From NCBI GenBank assembly GCA_020629615.1, contig JAHDCZ010000001.1, positions 1 through 64,000 of the forward strand: a stretch of 64,000 nt of DNA. The letters run 5' to 3'. Below are positions 46,917 to 55,553 of this stretch, piece by piece. Both the position numbers and the translations under genes were made by a program. This DNA comes from Saprospiraceae bacterium. Lineage in GTDB: Bacteria > Bacteroidota > Bacteroidia > Chitinophagales > Saprospiraceae. A model generated the notes under the pieces. That model worked only from the letters and a program-made list of their open reading frames with translations. It was not told the DNA's origin and made no database searches. Position 1 is the stretch's first letter. The number at the start of each line of letters is the position of its first letter.

Positions 46917-46937
46917 TTTATAATATTTAAAAACCTT

Positions 46938-47927
46938 TTACAATAAATAGAATACAAGAAAAACAAATATCCAAACCAAATCGACAAAGTGCCAATACAG
47001 TCCAATTTTCTCCACCATTTCATAACCATTCTTCCTTTCGACGTAAAGTCCTGTCCAAACATTCAATAAAATGATCAATAAAAATACGACTCCAGAGAAA
47101 ACGTGAAATCCATGGAATCCAGTAATAAAGAAAAACAAAGCTCCAAATGCTTTCGGACCAAATTCTTCATGAGCTATAATTCCTGCCTCTCGAGTATCAC
47201 TATTTAATATTTTGTATTTTCTATGAATATATCCTCTTTCGTCCACAAAAGCGTCTGGATAATCGCCAGGTCCCGCATAGCTTGCATGACCATGACCATC
47301 ATCGTGTGCATCGTGTCCATGATCATCAGCATGCGAATCTCCATGAGCATCGTGCGCACCATGCGCATCATTAGAAATCTTATGAATCAAGTATGAATCA
47401 TCGGGATTAAATACTTCGTCAGAAGGATTTCCCTTGGCATCTAAATAAACCCCTGATTCCGTATGAGTTCCAAAAGGATTTGTAGTAACAGAAGCATGCT
47501 CCTTTGCAATCAAGGTTGTCCATTCCCAAGCTTGACAGCTTAAAAATCCAAGACCACCGATTACTGTCAATAGCATCCATTTGATTACGCCTGATTTATT
47601 TTCTCTATGACCTTCTTGAACAGCTCTCACCATGGTAAATGAGCTAAATAACAGAACGAATGTCATGAAGGTCACAAAATACAATGGCTTTCCATGTATT
47701 CCTCCTGGAATAGAGCTAAATACTTTATCAGGAATAGGCCAAGAAGGCATACTAAATCTCAATGCACCGTAAGCGATTAAGAAACCTGAAAATGTAAAAG
47801 CATCCGAAAGTAGGAAATACCACATCATTAACTTCCCATAACTTGCCTTGAATGGTTCGTTACCACCTGACCAGTCCGATCCTTGATCGTGAGAAACATC
47901 CGTATGTTCTAATGTATCCGTTGCCAT
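46938..47927 (-). CDS. Cytochrome c oxidase subunit III with His-rich insertion
   Basis: Membrane subunit of 329 aa, longer than usual because of an insertion of about 100 aa between helices (about 140-245). It contains a His/Asp-rich stretch at 188-214. The core has the COX III pattern SDAFTFSGFLIAYG, FHGFHVFSG and YWHFVDLVWIFVF. The insertion, with 11 His among 27 residues, could bind Cu or Zn. It is one of two adjacent subunit III genes in the operon. Confidence 0.9.
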   Translation of the reverse strand: MATDTLEHTDVSHDQGSDWSGGNEPFKASYGKLMMWYFLLSDAFTFSGFLIAYGALRFSMPSWPIPDKVFSSIPGGIHGKPLYFVTFMTFVLLFSSFTMVRAVQEGHRENKSGVIKWMLLTVIGGLGFLSCQAWEWTTLIAKEHASVTTNPFGTHTESGVYLDAKGNPSDEVFNPDDSYLIHKISNDAHGAHDAHGDSHADDHGHDAHDDGHGHASYAGPGDYPDAFVDERGYIHRKYKILNSDTREAGIIAHEEFGPKAFGALFFFITGFHGFHVFSGVVFLLIILLNVWTGLYVERKNGYEMVEKIGLYWHFVDLVWIFVFLVFYLL

Positions 47928-47949
47928 TTATATTCTTTTTCGTTAAATC

Positions 47950-48528
47950 CTATTTAGTAAATAAAAGAAGAATGAAAAGATAAATCCATAAAATATCAAC
48001 AAAGTGCCAATATTGTAAAGTCATTTCAAATCGATTTTTTCTTTTATCCGTTACTTTATAATCCCAAGTAAATGCTCTAATCAGTGCCACAAAAATTGCG
48101 GCTAAGCCTCCAAAAATATGCAGTGCATGGACCCCTGTAATTAAATACAAGAAAGCTCCTGAAGCATTTCCTTTTAAATCTATTCCCATTTCAAACAGTT
48201 GTGACCACGCCAAGTACTGACCCGCCAAGAAAGCGATACCTAATACAAAGGAAATTACCAACAACCATTTATACTTTCCTTCTTGTCCACCTACAAATGA
48301 CTTGTACGAAATATGCAAAGTCAAACTACTTAATAAAATGATTGCACTATTCAAATAAAACATATTCGGCAATCTATACTCCACCCAACTCCCCGTTGCT
48401 TGTTTCACAAAGTATGCACTTGTAAATGCCATAAACATCATCAGAATACTTCCCATGGCCAACCATAAGGCAAATTTCTGCGGATGAATCCTACTTCTAT
48501 TGTTGCTATTTAATGTCATTGTACTCAT
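47950..48528 (-). CDS. Cytochrome c oxidase subunit III (short form)
   Basis: Membrane protein of 192 aa with five helices, GVHALHIFGG near residue 125 and LQYWHFVDILWIYLF at the C-terminus, as in COX III/CyoC. It lacks the long His-rich insertion of its neighbour. Two consecutive COX III genes also occur in other Bacteroidota oxidase operons. It begins 2 nt after the haem-O synthase gene. Confidence 0.9.
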   Translation of the reverse strand: MSTMTLNSNNRSRIHPQKFALWLAMGSILMMFMAFTSAYFVKQATGSWVEYRLPNMFYLNSAIILLSSLTLHISYKSFVGGQEGKYKWLLVISFVLGIAFLAGQYLAWSQLFEMGIDLKGNASGAFLYLITGVHALHIFGGLAAIFVALIRAFTWDYKVTDKRKNRFEMTLQYWHFVDILWIYLFILLLFTK

Positions 48529-48530
48529 CC

Positions 48531-49421
48531 TTAAAAAACTAAAAGCACAATTAAAACGACAGGTAAATACACAAACGACGAAAACATGAGTTTTCTCGCA
48601 GATGATCGATCGTGTTTAATATAAAAATTAAGGCTGTAAGCAGCATAAACGACAGTCATTAAAGCACTGAAAACAATGGCTATTGCACTAATAGTACTAA
48701 CCACTGAAAGACTAAAAATTACAGCAATTAATAAAACAGCATATATAAATGAATGCAACCCAACTCGTCGATCTATCATCCCATTATGCTCCGGTAAAAG
48801 CTTAAATCCTGCTTTCTTGTAATCTTCAAACGCCAAGAATCCGATCGCCCAAAAATGTGGGAATTGCCACAAAAACTGAATGCAAAAAAGCAAGATACCC
48901 AATATTGTTAAGGCGCCACTATGTGCTGTACAACCTATTAAAACTGGCAATGCACCGGGTATCGCTCCTATTCCCACCGATAAAGTAGACACTCTCTTCA
49001 AAGGAGTATAAATAAAAGCATAGATAATCATGGATAACATTCCCAGTAATCCACTTAAAGGATTTAACAGCGCTAATAAAGACACACCAATAAGGCTCAT
49101 GAATCCAGCAAACATTACTCCGGTGGAAACAGTCATTCTTTTAGCAGCCAAGGGACGATCCTTGGTTCTTTCCATATTGATGTCAAATTCTCTCTCTAAA
49201 ACCTGATTTAGAGTATTGGCCGCTCCTGTTATTAGAAAACCACCAAGCGATAAGAAAGAAAAAACCATCCAATCAAATGCCGCACCTGCAGATATAGCAT
49301 AAGCTAGTTGTGAAGAAATCACAACCATCATGGTTAACTTGAATTTTACAAGAATGCCAAGATCAGAAAGCAAAGAATTACTTTTTGATTTATTTAATTG
49401 ATATGTTTTTACTTTACTCAA
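48531..49421 (-). CDS. ctaB: Protohaem IX farnesyltransferase (haem O synthase)
   Basis: Integral membrane prenyltransferase of 296 aa (CtaB/CyoE, UbiA superfamily) that adds a farnesyl group to haem B to make haem O for the oxidase. The conserved aspartate-rich motif is N72QVLEREFD80 followed by INMERTKDRPL. The second loop has FLAFEDYKKAGFKLLP. About seven to nine hydrophobic helices are present. No haem A synthase gene (ctaA) was seen in the window. Its place inside the oxidase operon supports the assignment. Confidence 0.93.
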   Translation of the reverse strand: MSKVKTYQLNKSKSNSLLSDLGILVKFKLTMMVVISSQLAYAISAGAAFDWMVFSFLSLGGFLITGAANTLNQVLEREFDINMERTKDRPLAAKRMTVSTGVMFAGFMSLIGVSLLALLNPLSGLLGMLSMIIYAFIYTPLKRVSTLSVGIGAIPGALPVLIGCTAHSGALTILGILLFCIQFLWQFPHFWAIGFLAFEDYKKAGFKLLPEHNGMIDRRVGLHSFIYAVLLIAVIFSLSVVSTISAIAIVFSALMTVVYAAYSLNFYIKHDRSSARKLMFSSFVYLPVVLIVLLVF

Positions 49422-49432
49422 GTTTATTTTTC

Positions 49433-51280
49433 TTAATGGTCTCCTGGAGTTTCTCCTTCAGCCAAAGGTGTTATTTGAGTCACAAAATCCCTCTCATCCT
49501 TGTTGTAGTCATAAGCCCATCGATGAACAATAGGCAACTTACCTGGCCAGTTACCGTGTCCGGTGTCAATCGGTGTAGTCCATTCCAAGGTCGTTGCACC
49601 CCATGGGTTTCTTGTAGTCATCTTCTTTCCTTTCCAAATACTTACAAAGAAGTTAATCACAAAAACAACCTGAATAGCAAAAACTATGATTGCTGCAATG
49701 GTTATAAACTTATTTAAGTCTCCAAAATGAGCAAATGAATCAAATGTATCAAAACTATAATATCTTCTTGGAACACCTGCCATGCCGATATAATGCATTG
49801 GCCAAAAGATAGCATAAGCTCCTATCATCGTTCCCCAGAAATGTAATTTCCCCAAAGTTTCATTCATGAATCTTCCAAACATCTTTGGGTACCAATGATA
49901 CACTCCAGCAAACATTCCAAAGAAAGCAGCGACTCCCATTACGATATGGAAGTGAGCAACTACAAAATAAGTATCGTGCATTTGGATGTCAATGGCAGAA
50001 TTTCCTAAGAAAATACCGGTCAACCCCCCAGATATGAACATCGATACAAAACCAATAGCAAATAGCATTGGCGTATTTAATTTTATATTTCCACCATAAA
50101 GCGTTGTAATCCAGTTAAACACCTTCACCGCAGAAGGAACGGCAATGATTAATGTAAATACAACAAAGAAATTAGAAATGAATGGATTTACACCAGACAT
50201 AAACATATGGTGAGCCCAAACGATAAATGATAAAAATCCAATCGCCATGATAGAATAAACCATTGCTCGATATCCAAAAATAGGCTTTCTTGCATGTACT
50301 GATAAAACTTCGGACGTAAGTCCCATGGCAGGCAAGATTATAATATATACCTCGGGGTGTCCTAAGAACCAGAACAAGTGCTGATACAAAATAGGACTTC
50401 CTCCAATATAATCTAGGGCTTGTCCTTCAATAAATATCTCACTTAAGAAGAAAGATGTTCCTAAGCCTCTATCGCACATCAGCATGAAGAATCCTGATAC
50501 CAATACAGGGAAAGAAAGAATTCCAAGAATAGCCGTCACAAAAAACGCCCAAATCGTCAAAGGCATTCTCCACAAACTCATTCCTTTCGTACGCAAATTC
50601 AACACAGTTGTAACATAATTGATACCACCCAGCAATACAGAAACAACAAAAAAGGTTAAACTAACCAACCACAATGTCATACCTGCTCCGGATCCAGAGG
50701 ATGCCTGAGGAAGCGCACTCAGAGGAGGATAAGCAGTCCACCCCCCAGCAAAGGGTCCTGTATTCAGGAAAAGTGAATAGAACATTACTACACTTGACAG
50801 AAAGAAGAACCAATAAGACAACATATTCAAGAATGGCGATGCCATATCCCGTGCTCCCAATTGCAAAGGAATCAAAAGATTACTAAAGGTTCCACTTAAT
50901 CCGGCTGTTAATACAAAGAAGACGATGATGGTACCATGCATGGTTACTAATGCATAGTAAAACTCAGGAGCTAATTTCCCAATCCCTGCCTCACTTACCA
51001 CAATCCATTTACCTAAGAGTGGTTGTAGCCAAGCTAAACTTTCTTCAGGGAATCCAAGTTGCAATCTAAAAACAATAGACATTGCAGCGCCAATCAAAGC
51101 CCAAAATATTCCAGTAATCAAAAACTGGCGAGCAATGATTTTATGATCCATACTGAAGATGTAATGGTGTATGAAATTGGACTGATATTTATCACCATGA
51201 TGGTGATCATGAAAATGGTCATCATAACCATTCTCTTCTATCATTACATCTAACTCATGTGTTGCTTCAAAATGACCCAT
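49433..51280 (-). CDS. ctaD: Cytochrome c oxidase subunit I
   Basis: Catalytic haem-copper subunit of 615 aa that reduces O2 to water and pumps protons. About twelve helices are present. Diagnostic motifs are WALIGAAMSIVFR, TMHGTIIVFFVL (haem a ligand), FWFLGHPEVYIIILPAMG (CuB His and the cross-linked Tyr), VWAHHMFMSG, and HDTYFVVAHFHIVMG with the haem a3 and a ligands. The N-terminus, expected in the cytoplasm, is extended and His-rich (DDHFHDHHHGD, residues 20-30). It follows COX II by 19 nt. Confidence 0.97.
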   Translation of the reverse strand: MGHFEATHELDVMIEENGYDDHFHDHHHGDKYQSNFIHHYIFSMDHKIIARQFLITGIFWALIGAAMSIVFRLQLGFPEESLAWLQPLLGKWIVVSEAGIGKLAPEFYYALVTMHGTIIVFFVLTAGLSGTFSNLLIPLQLGARDMASPFLNMLSYWFFFLSSVVMFYSLFLNTGPFAGGWTAYPPLSALPQASSGSGAGMTLWLVSLTFFVVSVLLGGINYVTTVLNLRTKGMSLWRMPLTIWAFFVTAILGILSFPVLVSGFFMLMCDRGLGTSFFLSEIFIEGQALDYIGGSPILYQHLFWFLGHPEVYIIILPAMGLTSEVLSVHARKPIFGYRAMVYSIMAIGFLSFIVWAHHMFMSGVNPFISNFFVVFTLIIAVPSAVKVFNWITTLYGGNIKLNTPMLFAIGFVSMFISGGLTGIFLGNSAIDIQMHDTYFVVAHFHIVMGVAAFFGMFAGVYHWYPKMFGRFMNETLGKLHFWGTMIGAYAIFWPMHYIGMAGVPRRYYSFDTFDSFAHFGDLNKFITIAAIIVFAIQVVFVINFFVSIWKGKKMTTRNPWGATTLEWTTPIDTGHGNWPGKLPIVHRWAYDYNKDERDFVTQITPLAEGETPGDH

Positions 51281-51299
51281 AACTGGTTCTTTATATTAA

Positions 51300-52802
51300 T
51301 TACTTTGATATAATTTTTAATTCAGTTCTTCTATTGGCAGCTCTCCCCTCTTCAGTATCATTTGATTCTACTGGTTTCGTTTCACCATAACCAACAGCTT
51401 TCATTTCACTACTTACTCCTTTATCTAATAAATATTGCAATACCGTTGAAGCTCTTGCTTCTGATAACTTCATATTCGCATCATCATCTCCTGAGCTATC
51501 CGTATGCCCAGAAAGTTCTACAGAGATATTATTTGTCTTAATTAATCCTGCTAGGTTATCCAATTCATATTTTGACATTTCCTTCAATGTTGACGAACCG
51601 GAGTCAAAGAAAACATGATCCAATCGGATTATTTGATCACCCTCTGCATCTCCTTTTAAAGCATTAGTGAATGCCGCATTCAATTCTCTTTTTCTGTTTT
51701 TAATCTCTGATCCAAGTAATTGCCCTTTGAAAGGATCTATATCTGTTCCTCTAATTGAAGAAAAATATGTTGCTTTCTGTCCAGCCAACCATTCGTTATA
51801 TTCTTCTCTCGAAACAATTCTTAAAATTCGTTTCATAGAATAATGACCTTTTCCGCACAATTCGGCGCAAGCCAATTCATATTCAAAAGTTTCCCATCGC
51901 TGTGGACCTTCAGGATCTTCCGGGTCAGCAGGAACTTGATAATCTGGATATTCTCTTAGACGTTCTCTATAATCTTCGGTTGTCGTTGTAGGACGGAAGA
52001 TAAAATAAGTTGGAAGTCCCGGTACAGCATCCATTTTTACTCTAAAGTGTGGTAAATAAAAATTGTGAAGTACGTCTTTAGAAGTAATTCTTACCCGTAC
52101 CAAAGTATCTACCGGTAAAACAATCATATCTGCACCTGTCAATAAGATGTCATCCTGACTCTTTTCATCTTCCCAATCCATTCCCCAATCATTTAAACCG
52201 GGTTGAATCTTTGAAAATTCTCTTGTCCCTAATTTGCCATCATTTCCTGGATATCTGATATCCCATGCAAATTGGTAACCAAGTGCTTCGATTTCAAGTA
52301 CCTCATCTTGCGGAGTAACATCAGGCATCACCTCATTCCAAACCATTAATCCCTTGACAACTAAGAAGGTCATAACAATCGAGGGAATAATTGTCCATAT
52401 CAATTCCAAGTTGGTACTGTGCGCAAAGAACTTTGCCTTTCTGTCCTTTTTATATCTGTACTTGTACGAATACCAAAAAAGTAATATATGTGTTAATATG
52501 AAAACAATACCTGTAAAAAACAGTGTCACATTAAAGAGGCTATCCAACTTTCCACCATGTTCTGAAGCTGCTAGATTGGGACCATATCCCAACATCATAT
52601 CTTTATAATAGATTGCCGAAACGACACAAAATATCAAAAACACAACCATAAACACCACCAACCAAAACGCCGTACGGTCATTTTGTTGACTTGCGACTTT
52701 CTCCTCTCCTCTAATTTTAGAAGCAAGATCAGCTACCCTTCCCAACTGCACAAGAATCACAGCGATAAGGATGACAATGATAAATATTATAAGTCCACTC
52801 AT
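51300..52802 (-). CDS. ctaC: Cytochrome c oxidase subunit II fused to an OmpA-like domain
   Basis: COX II of 500 aa, much longer than usual. Four hydrophobic segments lie before residue 155. The cupredoxin domain holds the CuA site: His252, then Cys312-x3-Cys316-x3-His320-x2-Met323. After a linker, residues about 391-500 form an OmpA-like peptidoglycan-binding domain (VFFDSGSSTL, ELSGHTD, LSEARA, VGYGETKP, NRRTELKI). Asp435 and Arg450 have the 15-residue spacing of the diaminopimelate-binding pair in OmpA. Both domains lie in the periplasm, so the topology is consistent. It would receive electrons from ACIII or cytochrome c and may tether the oxidase to the cell wall. Confidence 0.93.
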   Translation of the reverse strand: MSGLIIFIIVILIAVILVQLGRVADLASKIRGEEKVASQQNDRTAFWLVVFMVVFLIFCVVSAIYYKDMMLGYGPNLAASEHGGKLDSLFNVTLFFTGIVFILTHILLFWYSYKYRYKKDRKAKFFAHSTNLELIWTIIPSIVMTFLVVKGLMVWNEVMPDVTPQDEVLEIEALGYQFAWDIRYPGNDGKLGTREFSKIQPGLNDWGMDWEDEKSQDDILLTGADMIVLPVDTLVRVRITSKDVLHNFYLPHFRVKMDAVPGLPTYFIFRPTTTTEDYRERLREYPDYQVPADPEDPEGPQRWETFEYELACAELCGKGHYSMKRILRIVSREEYNEWLAGQKATYFSSIRGTDIDPFKGQLLGSEIKNRKRELNAAFTNALKGDAEGDQIIRLDHVFFDSGSSTLKEMSKYELDNLAGLIKTNNISVELSGHTDSSGDDDANMKLSEARASTVLQYLLDKGVSSEMKAVGYGETKPVESNDTEEGRAANRRTELKIISK

Positions 52803-52830
52803 TATTTTTTATTATTTAATTCAACAAAGC

Positions 52831-54081
52831 TTACACGTGATGATGTAAACTTTCCTGTAAATAAGGATCATTCTTTGGTAATAATGCCGCTTTACTTAAA
52901 GCAGTAAAAAATACAAATAAGAACAATCCTAAAAATCCTATCATTGTACCAAGTTCTAAAAATCCTGGCATGGTGAATCCCATTTTAAAACCAACATGAT
53001 GTGAAGCATGCTCAGCTCCATGGCTCATATGTTCCATTGCCGTATGTAATATTCCTGGCTTTAACATCAAGAAATAATCCAACCAGTGTCCAAAAAATAC
53101 AACGGCTGCAACGAAACCAAGTGATCCAAATTTTCTTTTGGTATCATTTCGCATCAAGACGAAAAATGGTAAAACAAAATTGATAACCAAATTGGTATAA
53201 AATAAAGGCTTGTAATAATCAAATCTTGTACGATAGTACATCGTTTCTTCACCCACATTTCCGTACCAAATCAACATGTATTGAGAAAACCATAAGTAAG
53301 TCCAAAAGATGCTAAATGCAAATAAAAACTTACCCAAGTCATGCATGTGTTCGACAGATACTTCTTGAAAATACCCTTTTGATCGTAGATATAGGAGACA
53401 TAATATTGTCAATGCAATCATTGAAACAAACCAACTAGCTCCTGAGTACCATGCAAAGAGAGTACTATACCAATGAGCGTCAACAGACATAATCCACAAC
53501 CATATCATAGCAGCACTAGTAAATCCAGCCACAGGTAAAAAGATAGCGGCATAAACACGCATTCTTCTATGGGTTTTGAAATTATTATCTTCAGTTTCAG
53601 AATCTTCTCTTACTGATAAATTTCTTATCGCTTTCGCGAAAAAATACCAAAGACCAACAATGATGATCGTTCCAAACAGATACCAATTTGAATTCAAAAA
53701 TCCTGCTTTCCCTTGAAGCAAAACATCCGTTTTTACCGCTTCAGGATCAGACCAATGGTAAAGGTGATGCAAGTGCATATATGCCCCAACACCTACTACT
53801 GCCATTAAGACAAGCCCAACAATAAGGAACATAGAAAATCCTTCCCAAACTCTTTTGAAAACAGCATACCAACCTGCCCAAGCAGTGATGCAAATACAGA
53901 TAAAGAATCCAGCCATCAGCGCTATTCCGGTAAAGAAACTCGCATTATGTAAATAATTGGACCAGAATCTAGTATGTAAATCATCATCCATGTACCATGT
54001 CAATCCCATCGATACCAAACCGATTACCATCATGGCGATCAATCCTATTCTTAATTGACTTGTAAACTTAAATTGGTTCAT
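52831..54081 (-). CDS. actF: Alternative complex III subunit ActF
   Basis: Integral membrane subunit of 416 aa with about ten helices, related to the NrfD-like ActC but shorter. It is annotated in related genomes as quinol:cytochrome c oxidoreductase membrane subunit. Features include LHHLYHWSDPEAV, NSNWYLFGTIIIVGLWYFFAKAIR and SVDAHWYSTLFAWYSGASWFVS. A Met/His-rich loop near 350-370 (MEHMSHGAEHASHHVGF) may bind metal. It follows ActE by 25 nt and precedes COX II by 28 nt, so the two complexes are transcribed together. Confidence 0.88.
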   Translation of the reverse strand: MNQFKFTSQLRIGLIAMMVIGLVSMGLTWYMDDDLHTRFWSNYLHNASFFTGIALMAGFFICICITAWAGWYAVFKRVWEGFSMFLIVGLVLMAVVGVGAYMHLHHLYHWSDPEAVKTDVLLQGKAGFLNSNWYLFGTIIIVGLWYFFAKAIRNLSVREDSETEDNNFKTHRRMRVYAAIFLPVAGFTSAAMIWLWIMSVDAHWYSTLFAWYSGASWFVSMIALTILCLLYLRSKGYFQEVSVEHMHDLGKFLFAFSIFWTYLWFSQYMLIWYGNVGEETMYYRTRFDYYKPLFYTNLVINFVLPFFVLMRNDTKRKFGSLGFVAAVVFFGHWLDYFLMLKPGILHTAMEHMSHGAEHASHHVGFKMGFTMPGFLELGTMIGFLGLFLFVFFTALSKAALLPKNDPYLQESLHHHV

Positions 54082-54106
54082 TTATATAAGTCTTAAAATT
54101 CTTTAA

Positions 54107-55009
54107 TTATTTATGGTCGTGTCCTTCATGATCGTGCTGATCTCCATCGCTTTCATGATGATCCCCTACTTCATTATCGTGGTGATTTCCATGATCATCT
54201 CCGTGATTATGATGCATATCATGGGATTCCATCGAATCCTCATTTTGCACCTCTGATACCGTTATATCACCCGCAGGTTTTCCGACACTATTCAATGTAT
54301 TTTCATATTGGTCGTAGACCAATTTTTTATCTTTTGCTTGAAGCGAGCGAATGTAGTGTATTACATTCCATCGCTCTTCATAGGATAATTTGTCCACGTA
54401 AGACCCCATCATGTTCTTACCATAAATAATCGAGTGATAAAATCTTCCACTAGAAGCACCAACAAACTCATCCAACAAGAAATTAGCCGGTTGAACAGGA
54501 TATTTTCCTCCATCATCTCGGACCAAATATCCACCGCCATCACCTTTGGCACCGTGACAAATACCACAATAAATATTATATAGATCTTTACCTTCCGCCA
54601 ATCCAGCATCTGTTATTGGATAAGGGTTTTCAAGAATTTCAGCAGAAGCTCTTTCTCTTTCCGCATCAGAATCACCATAATAATAAGGTGCACTGCCGTT
54701 TGGAGTCATATGAAATCCATTGTCCGAAGAAGCCGCTCCGACACCTCCTGCATATCCTCTTGCGACAGTTCCTTTAACTGGTTTTCTTGGCTGAGCCATC
54801 TTGTAATAGTCGCCCTCCGAGCCCCATGTATTATTATAGTAATAGCTGTAGGAATTTGCTTCATAAGCGATAGAGTGTGCCATATCAGGCATATATTCAC
54901 TACCTGCATTATTTACACCGGCTTGTTTACAGCTACCAAAAAACATAATCGCAGCAATCGCGAAAACGATCAGTAATTGATTGGTTTTATTTTTCATCGT
55001 ATACTTCAT
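54107..55009 (-). CDS. actE: Alternative complex III monohaem cytochrome c ActE, His-rich tail
   Basis: Periplasmic lipoprotein of 300 aa with the acylated Cys predicted at residue 27 (FFGSC). It carries one c-type haem at Cys148-x2-Cys151-His152, with a Met axial ligand candidate in GKNMMGSY near 200. It passes electrons from ACIII to the oxidase. The last 38 residues (263-300) are extremely rich in His, Asp, Gly and Glu. They look like a metal-binding or flexible contact tail not needed for haem binding. Its stop codon lies 25 nt before actF, and it begins 2 nt after actD. Confidence 0.92.
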   Translation of the reverse strand: MKYTMKNKTNQLLIVFAIAAIMFFGSCKQAGVNNAGSEYMPDMAHSIAYEANSYSYYYNNTWGSEGDYYKMAQPRKPVKGTVARGYAGGVGAASSDNGFHMTPNGSAPYYYGDSDAERERASAEILENPYPITDAGLAEGKDLYNIYCGICHGAKGDGGGYLVRDDGGKYPVQPANFLLDEFVGASSGRFYHSIIYGKNMMGSYVDKLSYEERWNVIHYIRSLQAKDKKLVYDQYENTLNSVGKPAGDITVSEVQNEDSMESHDMHHNHGDDHGNHHDNEVGDHHESDGDQHDHEGHDHK

Positions 55010-55011
55010 GC

Positions 55012-55533
55012 TTAAATTATCTTCTTGTTTATTTCTGAAGCTCCTGTCGAGGATAAAAATGATTCGACTTCCGAACTATTGACTTCTGATTCATCGAATG
55101 CTATACAAAATTTATCGTCAGTGATTCTATCGTCTAACATTTCATTGGTTACACCAGGACCTAAGCCACAAACGATGTAAAATGTAAAAGTCATTCCTAT
55201 AGCTGCAAATAGAACAGTCAACTCGAAAGTGATCGGAATAAATGCTGGAACAGACCAATAAGGTTTTCCACCAAATATTACTGGCCAATCTTTGGTAAAG
55301 ATCCAAGTCATTCCTAAGAAAGCTGTTAAGGTTCCCAACATTCCATAGATGAATCCCGCAATATGTAATCGGGATTCGGACAAACCTAACAATGGGTCTA
55401 ATCCATGCACTGGGAAAGGCGTATAAACATCCATGATATTAAGATGTAAATCGTTGGCCTTTCTGATGGCTTTTAACATTATCTCTTCATCATCATAGAG
55501 ACCGTATATTACCTGTGTATTTGTATTTGCCAT
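55012..55533 (-). CDS. actD: Alternative complex III subunit ActD (DUF3341)
   Basis: Membrane subunit of 173 aa with two helices (about 75-95 and 110-130), belonging to DUF3341. It has the starting pattern YGLYDDEEIMLKAIRKANDLHLNIMDVYTPFPVHGLD, GGKPYWSVPAFIPITFELTVL and the DDRFxI-like segment TDDKFCIAFD near the end. It is a structural part of ACIII without cofactors. The gene lies between actC and actE in the canonical order. Confidence 0.93.
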   Translation of the reverse strand: MANTNTQVIYGLYDDEEIMLKAIRKANDLHLNIMDVYTPFPVHGLDPLLGLSESRLHIAGFIYGMLGTLTAFLGMTWIFTKDWPVIFGGKPYWSVPAFIPITFELTVLFAAIGMTFTFYIVCGLGPGVTNEMLDDRITDDKFCIAFDESEVNSSEVESFLSSTGASEINKKII

Positions 55534-55553
55534 TTTATTAATTTGTCGTTCGA

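Noticed and set aside
51300-52802. COX II-OmpA fusion as a missed stop codon or frame error
   Set aside because: The frame is continuous through the linker, the OmpA domain is complete with intact binding residues, and the next gene starts at a normal distance.
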